From CAZMCC01 sp964564695 (GTDB lineage Bacteria > Planctomycetota > Phycisphaerae > Phycisphaerales > UBA1924), in contig CAZMCC010000044.1 in assembly GCA_964564695.1 (NCBI GenBank), forward strand, positions 1 to 29,944: a stretch of DNA of 29,944 nucleotides. The letters are read 5' to 3'. Numbering within the stretch: position 1 is the stretch's first letter; each line of letters starts with the position of its first letter. The notes beneath the pieces were generated by a model. The model saw only the letters and a program-made list of their open reading frames with translations. It was not told the DNA's origin and searched no databases. Shown in pieces: positions 22,599-29,944 of this stretch. The position numbers were made by a program, and so were the translations under genes.

Positions 22599-24881
22599 AT
22601 GGCGAGCGACGCACAGGACTCCACCCCCACAACCGCCGCATCCCGCTGTTCCACCCCCCGCTCGCGCATGGCCGGCGGCGTGACCCTCGGACTGCCGGTC
22701 CTCGCCTCCCCGGCCGCCCACCCCCCCCACCCCCCCCACCCCCACCACGTCCCGATCGCCAAGTCGAAGGCTGCCAAGTGGCGGGCCGCGGCCCTCATCA
22801 CCGTTCAGCTCCTGATGGTGGCGCACCTGCTCCAGTGGCTGTACGTGGGCATGACGGTCTCGCCGGTCGAGCCCTCCGAAAGTCAGGAGACACTGAGCCG
22901 TGGCGTGGTGAATGCGGGGGCCGTGTTCTTTCTCGCGGCGATCGCGTCGACGCTCGTGTTCGGGCGGTTCTTCTGCGGGTGGGGGTGCCATGTCGTGGCG
23001 CTGCAGGATTTCTGCGGGCATGTGATGACGAAGCTGGGCGTGCGTCCCAAGCCGTTCCGCTCGCGGCTGCTGGTGTTCATCCCGCTGGGGCTCGCGATCT
23101 ACATGTTCATCTGGCCGGTGGCGTCGCGCCTGCTCGTGGGCGCGTGGCCGTCGCTGGGGGCGTGGTTCGGGGCGCCGCCGGCGTGGCACGGCTGGACGAG
23201 CGAGTTCCTCGTGCAGGACTTCTGGGCGACGTTCCCGAAGTGGTACATCGCGATCCCGTTCCTCGCGATCTGCGGTTTCGCGACCGTGTACTTCCTGGGC
23301 AACAAGGGCTTCTGCACGTACGGCTGCCCGTACGGCGGGTTCTTCGGGCCGGCGGATCTGGTCGCGCCGGGCAAGATCCGCGTGACCGACGCATGCGAGC
23401 AGTGCGGGCACTGCACGGCCGTGTGCACGTCGAACGTGCGGGTGCACGAGGAGGTCCGCGACTTCGGGATGGTGGTGGACCCGGGGTGCATGAAGTGCCT
23501 TGACTGCGTGACGGTGTGCCCGAACGACGCGCTGTACGTCGGGTTCGGGCTGCCGACGGTGCTCGCGAAGCCGCGGGACGCCCAGGCGAAGGCCCGGCGG
23601 GCGAAGATGACGGGCAATTACGACTTCTCGCGGCGTGAGGAGGTCGTGTGCCTGGTGCTGTTCGTGCTGCTGCTGCTGGGCTATCGCGGGTTCATGAACG
23701 CGGTGCCGTTGCTGATGGCCGTGGGGATCGCGGCGATCGGGTCGTTCTGCACGCTCAAGCTGTGGCGGATGGTGCGCGATCCGCACGTGCGCCTGCAGAG
23801 CCTTCAGCTCAAGCACAAGGGACGGCTCAAGGCGGCAGGAGCGGTCTTCGTCGTGCTCGTGCTCGCGGTGCTCGCGGGCGGGGCGTGGGCGGTGGCAGTG
23901 CGGTGGGAGCTGTGGCGTGCCGGACAATGGGACGACCTGGTGCGGGTGCCGCGGGACGTGGTGCTGTCGGGGCCGTACACGCCGGACTTGCCCACGCGCG
24001 AGGCGGCGAGCAAGGCGCTGGAGCACTACCGGCGCGCGGGGGCATTCTGGGAGAGCGGGCGCGAGGGCGGGGTGAGGCCGATCGGGTGGACGACGCCGCC
24101 GGTGCGCCACGTGCGGATGGCGTACCTGAACATGATCCTGGGGGAGCGTGCCGACGCCGAGAGCCACATGCGGGCGGCGCTGAAGACCGGACGGGTGAAG
24201 GATGAGCTCGTCTTCGCACTCACGCGGATCATGGAGCTGGGCGGGGCCGACGAGGCCGCGGGGATCAAGGTGTTCGAGGACGCCCTGGCTCGCCAGCCCG
24301 ACCTCCACGGCGTGCGCCTCCTGCTCGCCAGCTATCACAATTACTACAAGCGTCCGGAGCAGACACGGGCGTTGTATGAGACCGCCCTCGCCGACCCCGA
24401 CCTTCGCTGGAGCGCCCGGCTCCGGCGCGACGCGGGCGCGGCGTTCATCAACACCGGGCAGGCCGAACGCGGCGTCGCGCTCCTCGACGAAGCGGTCGAG
24501 CTGGCGAAGGCGCCCGGCGTTCACGACGCCGAGACGCTGCGTGCCGCGGGCGAGGCGTTCGCTCAGATCAACATGATCCCGAAGGCGGAGGCGGCCCTGC
24601 GGGCGGCGGCGGAGATCGCGCCCAAGTCGGGGGCGATTCGGCACGACCTCGCGATGGTGCTCTCGGCCCAGGGCAAGGGAGCGGAAGCCATCCAGAGCAT
24701 GACGGCGGCCGCGGAGCTGGATGCGAGGAACCCGGAGTTCGCAAGCCGCGTGGCGGAGCTGCTGAGCGCGGCCGGGCGGGAAGCGGACGCGGCGAAGTGG
24801 ATGACCGAGGCGCGGAAGCGGAGCGATGCGCTGAAGGACCCGGGGAAGGGGCCGGCGGGGTTTGGGGATGAGGTGAAGTAA
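22599..24881 (+). CDS. NapH/CcoG-like polyferredoxin membrane protein fused to TPR repeats
   Basis: A 760-residue protein, in order: a low-complexity N-terminus including HPPHPPHPHH; membrane segments near 63-85, 105-123, 157-178 and 217-234; NapH-type cysteine motifs CGWGCHVVALQDFC (126-139) and CTYGCPYGG (239-247); two ferredoxin clusters CEQCGHCTAVC (266-276) and CMKCLDCVTVC (297-307); three more hydrophobic segments to about 432; and a soluble C-terminal third of TPR-like helical pairs (about 500-745). NapH-type proteins pass electrons from quinols toward periplasmic reductases. The TPR part suggests a protein-binding role. The fusion partner and acceptor are unknown. The start may lie further in (Met24), since the N-terminus is poorly conserved-looking. 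Confidence 0.85.
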   Translation: MASDAQDSTPTTAASRCSTPRSRMAGGVTLGLPVLASPAAHPPHPPHPHHVPIAKSKAAKWRAAALITVQLLMVAHLLQWLYVGMTVSPVEPSESQETLSRGVVNAGAVFFLAAIASTLVFGRFFCGWGCHVVALQDFCGHVMTKLGVRPKPFRSRLLVFIPLGLAIYMFIWPVASRLLVGAWPSLGAWFGAPPAWHGWTSEFLVQDFWATFPKWYIAIPFLAICGFATVYFLGNKGFCTYGCPYGGFFGPADLVAPGKIRVTDACEQCGHCTAVCTSNVRVHEEVRDFGMVVDPGCMKCLDCVTVCPNDALYVGFGLPTVLAKPRDAQAKARRAKMTGNYDFSRREEVVCLVLFVLLLLGYRGFMNAVPLLMAVGIAAIGSFCTLKLWRMVRDPHVRLQSLQLKHKGRLKAAGAVFVVLVLAVLAGGAWAVAVRWELWRAGQWDDLVRVPRDVVLSGPYTPDLPTREAASKALEHYRRAGAFWESGREGGVRPIGWTTPPVRHVRMAYLNMILGERADAESHMRAALKTGRVKDELVFALTRIMELGGADEAAGIKVFEDALARQPDLHGVRLLLASYHNYYKRPEQTRALYETALADPDLRWSARLRRDAGAAFINTGQAERGVALLDEAVELAKAPGVHDAETLRAAGEAFAQINMIPKAEAALRAAAEIAPKSGAIRHDLAMVLSAQGKGAEAIQSMTAAAELDARNPEFASRVAELLSAAGREADAAKWMTEARKRSDALKDPGKGPAGFGDEVK
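22717..22743 (+). repeat. Tandem C8-A tract in the Fe-S/TPR gene
   Basis: Two consecutive runs of eight C each followed by A, then a short C run, encoding HPPHPPHPHH. It is the densest example of a tract that also occurs at 199-208, 3738-3748, 9850-9870, 11927-11942, 16815-16823, 18619-18628, 22406-22417 and 27533-27552, always C-rich on the plus strand. Confidence 0.8.
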
Positions 24882-24891
24882 GACCGCCGAT

Positions 24892-24987
24892 GGGTGCCAC
24901 TACCGGCCGCTCCGGGCCGGTAGTGCTCAGAGATTGTCCACATGCGTGCCGAGCACGACCGACGCAAAGCCGTCGGTCGTGGCACCC
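24892..24987 (-). repeat. CACTACCG double-hairpin repeat, copy 3 (inverted)
   Basis: In opposite orientation to copies 1 and 2: its right hairpin (CCGACGCAAAGCCGTCGG core) is the reverse complement of hairpin 1 of copy 2. In that hairpin both sides of the stem have changed together (CACGACCG with CGGTCGTG in place of CACTACCG with CGGTAGTG), keeping pairing. It lies between the Fe-S/TPR gene and the GH31 gene. Confidence 0.9.
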
Positions 24988-25022
24988 GGAGGCACCCGAG
25001 CCACCGCCCGTACTCTCCGCTC

Positions 25023-28000
25023 GTGTCCCCCTCCGCGCACGTCCGGCTCAGCGTCATCACGCCCCACTGCCTGCGCCTTGAGTTCAGCCGCACGGGGCGG
25101 TTCGTCGACGTGCCGTCGGTGGTCGCGCAGTCGCGCACGCCTTCGCAGGTCGTCACGTCGTCGCGCATCGGCGAGGTGATCGAACTCGCGACCCCGGGCG
25201 TGCGATTGCGAGTGGTCAACGACGGCCTCCCGTTTCACCCCGGCAACACCCGTGCGAAACTCACGGCGCCGGACTTCGAGCCGCTCACCTGGCATCCCGG
25301 CGACGAGCCCCATCGCAACCTCGGCGGCACCCTCAGCTCCCTCGACGGCGTCCGCGGCCCCGTTGACATCGGCCACGGCCTGCTCACCCGCGACGGGTGG
25401 TTCCTCCTCGACGACTCGCACTCGCCCGTGCTCGTCGACGGCTGGCCCACGCCGCGCGAGAGCGTGACGGCGAAAGACCACGACCTCCACAGTCACCGCG
25501 ACTGGTACCTCTTCTCTTACGGCCACGACTACGCCGCGGCGCTGCACTCCCTCGCCGCCCTCACCGGCCCCGTCGCGCTCCCGCCCCGGGCCCTGCTCGG
25601 GTCGTGGTACTCGCGCTTCTGGCCCTATTCCGCCGACGAATTCAAGGAGATCGTCAACCAGTACGCCGCCCACGGCTTCGGCCTCGACGTGCTCGTGCTC
25701 GACATGGACTGGCACACCCGCACCGGCTGGACGGGCTGGTCGTGGAACCGCACGCTCATCCCCGATCCGCCCGGGCTTCTGACGTGGTTGCACGACCGCG
25801 GGCTCACGGTCACGCTCAACCTGCACCCGGCGGACGGCGTCGGGCCGCACGAGGAGCGGTACGCGGAGTTCATGCTCGCCCTCGGGCGCGACCCGTGGGG
25901 GGCGTCTCTCGAAACCGCCCCGTTCGATCCCGGCGATCGGGCATACATGGATGCGCTCGCGAACACCGTTCTCAAGCCGCTTCAACGCGACGGCGTCGAC
26001 TTCTGGTGGCTCGACTGGCAGCAGCATCACTTCACGCCGTCGGTGCCGGGCCTCACCAACCTGCGCCAGCTCAATGGCCTGCTCGCGGGGGATTCCGGAG
26101 ATGGCCCGGGCGCACAAGACCTCCCGCTTGCGCGGGAGGCTCGGATCAAGCCCCGCCCCGCGATCCTCAGCCGTTGGGCCGGCTGGGGCGACCAGCGACA
26201 TCCCGTGCAGTTCTCCGGCGACGCTCATGGCGGCTGGCGTGCCCTCGCGTTCGAAGTCCCGTTCACGGCCAGCGCCGGCAACGTCCTGTGCTGCTTCTGG
26301 TCCCACGACATCGGCGGGCACTTCGGGAAGCGCGACGAGGAGTGCATGGCACGCTGGGTGCAGTTCGGGGCGGTGTCGGCCGCGTTGCGCCTGCACTCGG
26401 CCCACGCCGCGGCTCTCGACCGGCGGCCCTGGACCTGCGCCCCGGTCTTCACCGAGTCGATGCGCCGCGCGTTCGCGCTGCGGGCGACGCTGATGCCGAC
26501 GATCTACTCCGCCGCCCAGCGCAGCGCGACCGAGTCGATTCCGCTGCTGCGCCCGATGTACTTCGACAATCCCGGCGATGAGCGTGCATACGCCACGGCG
26601 GGCCAGTACATGCTCGGCGACCTGCTCGTCGCACCGATCACGACGCCGGGCGCGGGTGAGCGGCGTGTCGCGCTCAAGCAGGTCTGGTTCCCCACGCAGA
26701 TCTCGCGCCGGCGCGCCGACGGCGCGCAAGGAGAAAGCCCCAACGTCGAGGCCTGGCACCACTGGTTCACGGGCGAACGCTTCAAGCCGGGCGCCGAGGC
26801 GCTGGTCGCCGCCGACATCGACGAGTTCCCGCTCTTCGCCCCAGCGGGCGTGCCGATCCTGCTCGCCGATCGCGATCACCCGATGGGGTCGTCGGTTCAG
26901 CGAACCCTCACCATCCGCGTCTTCCCGATGGGGCCGCGCCGAAGGACGAGTACCGTGCTCCGTGAAGACGACGGCACGAGCACCGCGTATCTGGACTCCG
27001 GCGCCGCCACTACCGACATCCACGTCGCCACGGGGCACACGTTCTTCGGAATCGATATCGAGCCCACACGCGGCACGTTCTCCGGCCAGCTCCGCGAGCG
27101 CGCGTACATCATCGAGCTCCCCCTTCTCACCACGGCGCGCGGGGCATCGATCAATAATGACACGCCGATCGACATCGAGTTCCTCCCCGCGACCGCCGAC
27201 GCGCCGGCCATGGGGCGAATCCTCGTCCCCCCACGACCGATCATCGACAAAACGCACATCGGCATCCGCTTCCCCCAGAGCGACCTGGGCTTCACGAACC
27301 GCGGCGCGCGACTGCGGCGGCTGCGTGCCGCCATCGCGGATGCCGTCCCCGAATCTACCGCGCGGGACGCATTGCTCCGCCTCGCACGCTCAGCACACCC
27401 GAACCTCGCCACCGCTTTGTGCGTCGCCGCGGGATTCGGCATCCAGCAGCGCGATGACGGCACCAGCACGCTCATCGACTCTTACGGCCTGGCCGAGAAC
27501 GCCCGCGTCCGCGTCACGCTCATCGACGAACTCCCCCCCCACCCCCACTCCCGAATCGACATCGGCACGCTCGTGCTCAATGCTCCGCCCGGCACGGCGG
27601 TGCCACTCCCCGAGCCGCACCCGCTCGCCGAGCCGGCGCCGGGCCTGCGGGCCTCGCGCATCGCCCGCGTCGAGTTCACCAACGATGCCGAGCCCGTCGC
27701 CTTCGAGACTGTTCTGCGCTCGAGCCTCGCCCCGATCCGACGCTGGCGCATCGCCGGCCCCTTCCCGTTCGACGACCGGCTCTCGATCGTCGACCAGCAC
27801 CACGCACCAGACCGCGGCGAGCCCACGCCCTGGCGGACGATCAGCGCCGAGAGCAGCGCCCAAGCCGAGCCAGCGGCCACGTACGCCGTCGACCTCAACC
27901 GCCACGTCGGCCCCGGCGGTCGCCTCGTCTACGCCGTCACCGCGATCGCCGCACCGCGGTCGCTCGACGCCACGCTCCACCTCGAGGCCGCGGACCGCCT

Positions 28001-28193
28001 CGAAGCCTGGGTCAACGGCGAGAAGGTCTTCTCCGACGACCCCGGCGAGACCATGGACTCGGCACGCGGCTCGGCCCGGATCCGCCTGCTCGCCGGCACG
28101 AATGAGCTGCGCCTCAAGCTCACCCGCGGCGGGGCCGGGTTCGGTTTCACCGCCGCTATCGACGCGGGCGATGCCCTCACGGAACTGGGTTGA
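25023..28193 (+). CDS. Glycoside hydrolase family 31 protein
   Basis: A 1056-residue alpha-glucosidase/alpha-xylosidase-like enzyme. An N-terminal beta-sandwich (about 1-190) is followed by a TIM barrel with VLVLDMDWH, the nucleophile Asp331 in WWLDWQQ, the probable acid/base Asp400 in FSGDAHGGW, and SHDIGGHFG. Beta-domains follow (EGESPN...WFTGERF region), and then about 350 residues with no recognised motif, ending in a carbohydrate-binding-like sandwich (LEAADRLEAWVNGEKVF). Substrate specificity cannot be read from the sequence. The GTG at 25023 is favoured. The ATG at 24942 would start inside the repeat. Two palindromes lie in frame (26120-26139, 26711-26727). The 3' end overlaps the convergent symporter by 17 bp. 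No secretion signal is clear. Confidence 0.88.
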   Translation: MSPSAHVRLSVITPHCLRLEFSRTGRFVDVPSVVAQSRTPSQVVTSSRIGEVIELATPGVRLRVVNDGLPFHPGNTRAKLTAPDFEPLTWHPGDEPHRNLGGTLSSLDGVRGPVDIGHGLLTRDGWFLLDDSHSPVLVDGWPTPRESVTAKDHDLHSHRDWYLFSYGHDYAAALHSLAALTGPVALPPRALLGSWYSRFWPYSADEFKEIVNQYAAHGFGLDVLVLDMDWHTRTGWTGWSWNRTLIPDPPGLLTWLHDRGLTVTLNLHPADGVGPHEERYAEFMLALGRDPWGASLETAPFDPGDRAYMDALANTVLKPLQRDGVDFWWLDWQQHHFTPSVPGLTNLRQLNGLLAGDSGDGPGAQDLPLAREARIKPRPAILSRWAGWGDQRHPVQFSGDAHGGWRALAFEVPFTASAGNVLCCFWSHDIGGHFGKRDEECMARWVQFGAVSAALRLHSAHAAALDRRPWTCAPVFTESMRRAFALRATLMPTIYSAAQRSATESIPLLRPMYFDNPGDERAYATAGQYMLGDLLVAPITTPGAGERRVALKQVWFPTQISRRRADGAQGESPNVEAWHHWFTGERFKPGAEALVAADIDEFPLFAPAGVPILLADRDHPMGSSVQRTLTIRVFPMGPRRRTSTVLREDDGTSTAYLDSGAATTDIHVATGHTFFGIDIEPTRGTFSGQLRERAYIIELPLLTTARGASINNDTPIDIEFLPATADAPAMGRILVPPRPIIDKTHIGIRFPQSDLGFTNRGARLRRLRAAIADAVPESTARDALLRLARSAHPNLATALCVAAGFGIQQRDDGTSTLIDSYGLAENARVRVTLIDELPPHPHSRIDIGTLVLNAPPGTAVPLPEPHPLAEPAPGLRASRIARVEFTNDAEPVAFETVLRSSLAPIRRWRIAGPFPFDDRLSIVDQHHAPDRGEPTPWRTISAESSAQAEPAATYAVDLNRHVGPGGRLVYAVTAIAAPRSLDATLHLEAADRLEAWVNGEKVFSDDPGETMDSARGSARIRLLAGTNELRLKLTRGGAGFGFTAAIDAGDALTELG
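26120..26139. repeat. Palindrome inserted in frame within the GH31 gene
   Basis: A perfect 8-bp stem CCTCCCGC / GCGGGAGG with a TTGC loop, encoding part of QDLPLAREAR. It lies in the stretch between the nucleophile and FSGD, where GH31 proteins usually run directly into ILSRWGG. The loop and neighbouring GC pair are the same as in the intergenic hairpin at 3478-3497. Confidence 0.6.
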
Positions 28194-29559
28194 CGCTCCC
28201 CGGCGGGCCCAGCGCCTGCCCCGGCAACCGCTTCTCCGCCCCCGCCACAAACACCGCCGCCAGCGCATCGCCCGTCACGTTCACCACCGTGCGGCACATG
28301 TCGAGAATCCGGTCGACGGCCAGGATGATCGCGATCCCCTGCACCGGGATCCCCACCGACTCGAGCACGATCACGAGCATCACGATCCCGCCCGAGGGGA
28401 TCCCCGGCGAGCCGACGGCCGCGAGAGTCGCCGTCAGCGCGATCATGAGCTGGTCGGCGAGTGTGAGGTCGACGCCGTAGAGCTGGGCGATGAACACGGC
28501 CGCCGTCGCCTGCATCAGCGCGGTCCCGTCCATGTTCACGGTCGTCCCCAGCGAGCACACGAAGCCGGTGATGTCCTCGGGCACACCGAGCCGGTCGCGC
28601 ACGCACTGCACCGTCACCGGCAGCGTCGCGGCCGACGACGAGCTGCTGAACGCCAATGCCTGGGCCGGCGCGATCCCGCGGAAGAACGTGCTCACCTTCA
28701 TCGGCGTCGTCAGGCGCAGAACCGCCGGGTAGACCACGAACAGCACGAGGACGAGCCCGCCGAGCACGCACAGGCAATAGGCCGCGAGCGCCTTGAGCGC
28801 GTCGAACCCAAGGGCCGCGATCACCGGCGTGAGCAACGCGAAAACCGCGACCGGGGCGAGCTTCATCAGCCACCCGACGAACGTGATGATCGCCTCGGTC
28901 ATGGCCTCGCACACCGCGAGCACGGACGCGGCCTTCTGTTTCGGAATCGCCGTCAGCGCCGCCCCCAGCAGGAGGGCCAGCACGACGACCTGCATCATGT
29001 CGCCGTCGGCGAGGGCCCGGAACGGGTTCGTCGGGACCATGTTGAGCAGCACCTGCGACGCCGAAACCTTCTCGCCGGCGTCGATCCGCGTCGCGGCCTC
29101 GGCCGCACGGGCCGCGGCGAGCTGATCCCGCACGCCCGCGTCCACCGCCGCCCCCGGCTGCACGACATTCGCGATCGTCAGCCCGATCCCCACCGAGATC
29201 AGGCACGTCACCAGGAACAGCCCGCACGTCCGCGCACCCACACGCCCGAGCGTCCGCAGGTCCGCGATCGAGCCCACCGCCTGCACCAGCGAAAACAGGA
29301 TCACCGGCACCGCGATCAGCCGCAGGCACCGCACGAACAGGTCGCCCATGAACCGCACGGCCCCGATCGCGAGCCAGTAGATGTACGCGAGCGTCCCCGC
29401 CCCCTGGTTGACCTCCGCGGGCTTGCCCGCCATGTAGGCCGCCGAGTCGTGGACCCCTGCGCCGGTCCAGACCCGCGCGCCCCAGAAGTTAAGGGCGAGC
29501 CCGACGCCGATCCCCAGCGCGAGGGCGATGACCACCTTGATGTGGAGGGACATCTTCAT
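28177..29559 (-). CDS. Dicarboxylate/amino acid:cation symporter (DAACS family)
   Basis: A 460-residue inner-membrane secondary transporter that takes up glutamate, aspartate or C4-dicarboxylates with Na+ or H+. The serine-rich hairpin-1 motif SSSSAATLP and the NMDGTAL substrate/Na+ motif in TM7 are intact, with the second hairpin (GSPGIPSGG) before TM8. An insertion of about 60 residues after the first helices (alanine-rich, AARAAEAATRIDAGEK) is consistent with a periplasmic loop seen in some members. The substrate cannot be fixed. ATG at 29559 is used; a second Met at 29553 is possible. Confidence 0.92.
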   Translation of the reverse strand: MKMSLHIKVVIALALGIGVGLALNFWGARVWTGAGVHDSAAYMAGKPAEVNQGAGTLAYIYWLAIGAVRFMGDLFVRCLRLIAVPVILFSLVQAVGSIADLRTLGRVGARTCGLFLVTCLISVGIGLTIANVVQPGAAVDAGVRDQLAAARAAEAATRIDAGEKVSASQVLLNMVPTNPFRALADGDMMQVVVLALLLGAALTAIPKQKAASVLAVCEAMTEAIITFVGWLMKLAPVAVFALLTPVIAALGFDALKALAAYCLCVLGGLVLVLFVVYPAVLRLTTPMKVSTFFRGIAPAQALAFSSSSSAATLPVTVQCVRDRLGVPEDITGFVCSLGTTVNMDGTALMQATAAVFIAQLYGVDLTLADQLMIALTATLAAVGSPGIPSGGIVMLVIVLESVGIPVQGIAIILAVDRILDMCRTVVNVTGDALAAVFVAGAEKRLPGQALGPPGSVNPVP

Positions 29560-29598
29560 GGGGCGGATGGTATCAGAAAGACGGGTGTCGCTACCGGA

Positions 29599-29703
29599 GG
29601 GGTGCCACTACCGACCGCCCGGGGCCGGGAGCGCCCGCACCTCCGCCCGCCTCGATTCGCCCCGCTCCCTCCCCGCCCACACCCCCCGGTAGCTGCCCCC
29701 GGC
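29599..29703 (-). repeat. Degenerate CACTACCG repeat, copy 4
   Basis: The left end, GGGTGCCACTACCGACCG then GGGGCCGGGAGCGC, aligns with the left end of copy 3. A decayed right end, CCGGTAGCTGCCCCCGG, lies at about 29686-29703, giving a length close to the other copies. The middle is C-rich and unlike them. Confidence 0.55.
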
Positions 29704-29944
29704 CCCCCGTACCCCCCTGCCGCCCCCCCGCACCGCCCTTCTCCAGGCCACCTTTGGCGCCCGGGAGCTGGCGGGCCCCTTCGGCTCCACCTTCCCGGTC
29801 CCGTACCAGGAGCGGACCATGGAATTCCGCTTCGCCGCCCCCAGCTTCGTGAACGAAACCAGCCTCCAGCACCAGGTGCGCCTCCTGGGCCTGGAGAACG
29901 ATTGGCGCACCGTGGACATCCGGCAGTCCCGGTACGTGGCCCTG
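29693..29944 (+). pseudogene. Fragment of a Y_Y_Y-domain sensor protein, cut at the window end
   Basis: An open frame of 84 codons with no start codon, bounded on the left by a stop at 29690 and on the right by the window edge. After a proline-rich start it reads MEFRFAAPSFVNETSLQHQ, then VRLLGLENDW and RQSRYVAL. This is the N-terminal part of the Y_Y_Y domain found after the sensor propeller in hybrid two-component proteins. The propeller expected upstream is missing and is replaced by the decayed repeat. It is either a gene remnant or a chimeric contig end. Confidence 0.6.

Noticed and set aside
21777..24644. 955-codon reading that extends the SDR upstream antisense to the Fe-S gene
   Set aside because: Only the last 265 codons form an SDR; the rest is antisense His/Arg/Pro-rich sequence.
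24927..27257. 776-codon minus-strand frame opposite the GH31 gene
   Set aside because: No motif; the GH31 catalytic residues are clear on the plus strand.
29591..29919. Minus-strand frames at the right end
   Set aside because: Gly/Arg-rich shadows; the plus strand carries recognisable Y_Y_Y sequence.

Overview
The window is a GC-rich draft-genome segment that looks like a member of the Planctomycetota, probably Phycisphaerae. This is an inference from four things: a planctomycete-style CxxC-YDL-G...CPECG zinc ribbon on a membrane-anchored protein, a chlamydial/planctomycetal Hc1 histone-like protein, an S23-type four-helix-bundle gene, and the mix of large metabolic genes. It contains a 100-N scaffold gap at 15374-15473. 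The far right end may be chimeric. No tRNA, rRNA, CRISPR array, integrase or transposase gene was seen.

Layout. (1) 0.2-10.1 kb, all minus strand, housekeeping: RsmA, an APH-fold kinase-like protein, then a tight run Hc1-like / FabZ-like / CaCA antiporter / MurJ / SDR, then a zinc-ribbon and propeller-like membrane protein and PurF. Start/stop overlaps of 4 nt (Hc1-FabZ, antiporter-MurJ) suggest co-transcription. (2) 10.2-17.5 kb, tryptophan-kynurenine catabolism: kynU, kmo and kynB on the plus strand. On the minus strand are an ALDH8A1-type aldehyde dehydrogenase and a 142-residue RidA protein resembling 2-aminomuconate deaminase. Together they suggest breakdown through 3-hydroxyanthranilate and 2-aminomuconate, with the tryptophan dioxygenase, ring-cleavage and decarboxylase steps not in the window. 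An immunity-like double-CxxC protein follows RidA, and an S23 four-helix-bundle gene is inserted between the ALDH and RidA. (3) 17.6-29.6 kb, mixed: a signal-peptidase-like protein lacking the usual Ser/Lys dyad, an M32 carboxypeptidase, an astacin-type metalloprotease, an SDR, a NapH-like Fe-S membrane protein fused to TPRs, a large GH31 glycosidase and a DAACS symporter. (4) 29.6-29.9 kb: a degenerate repeat followed by a fragment of a Y_Y_Y-domain sensor protein.

The most striking content is the repeat load. At least three interspersed families occupy the intergenic spaces: (a) hairpin elements whose arms are arrays of 7-8 bp units (three with GGCAAAN units, and one with GGTGAGAC units that encloses the S23 gene); (b) about 95 bp quasi-palindromes built from two CACTACCG hairpins (three good copies, one decayed, one inverted relative to the others, with compensatory changes); (c) a CCGGACCT hairpin family (one single, one inverted pair). 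Short palindromes and octamer arrays also sit in frame inside conserved genes (the zinc-ribbon protein, kmo and the GH31 gene). An exact CCCCCCCCAC-type tract recurs along the window on the plus strand only, regardless of gene direction. These patterns are the best candidates for something undescribed.
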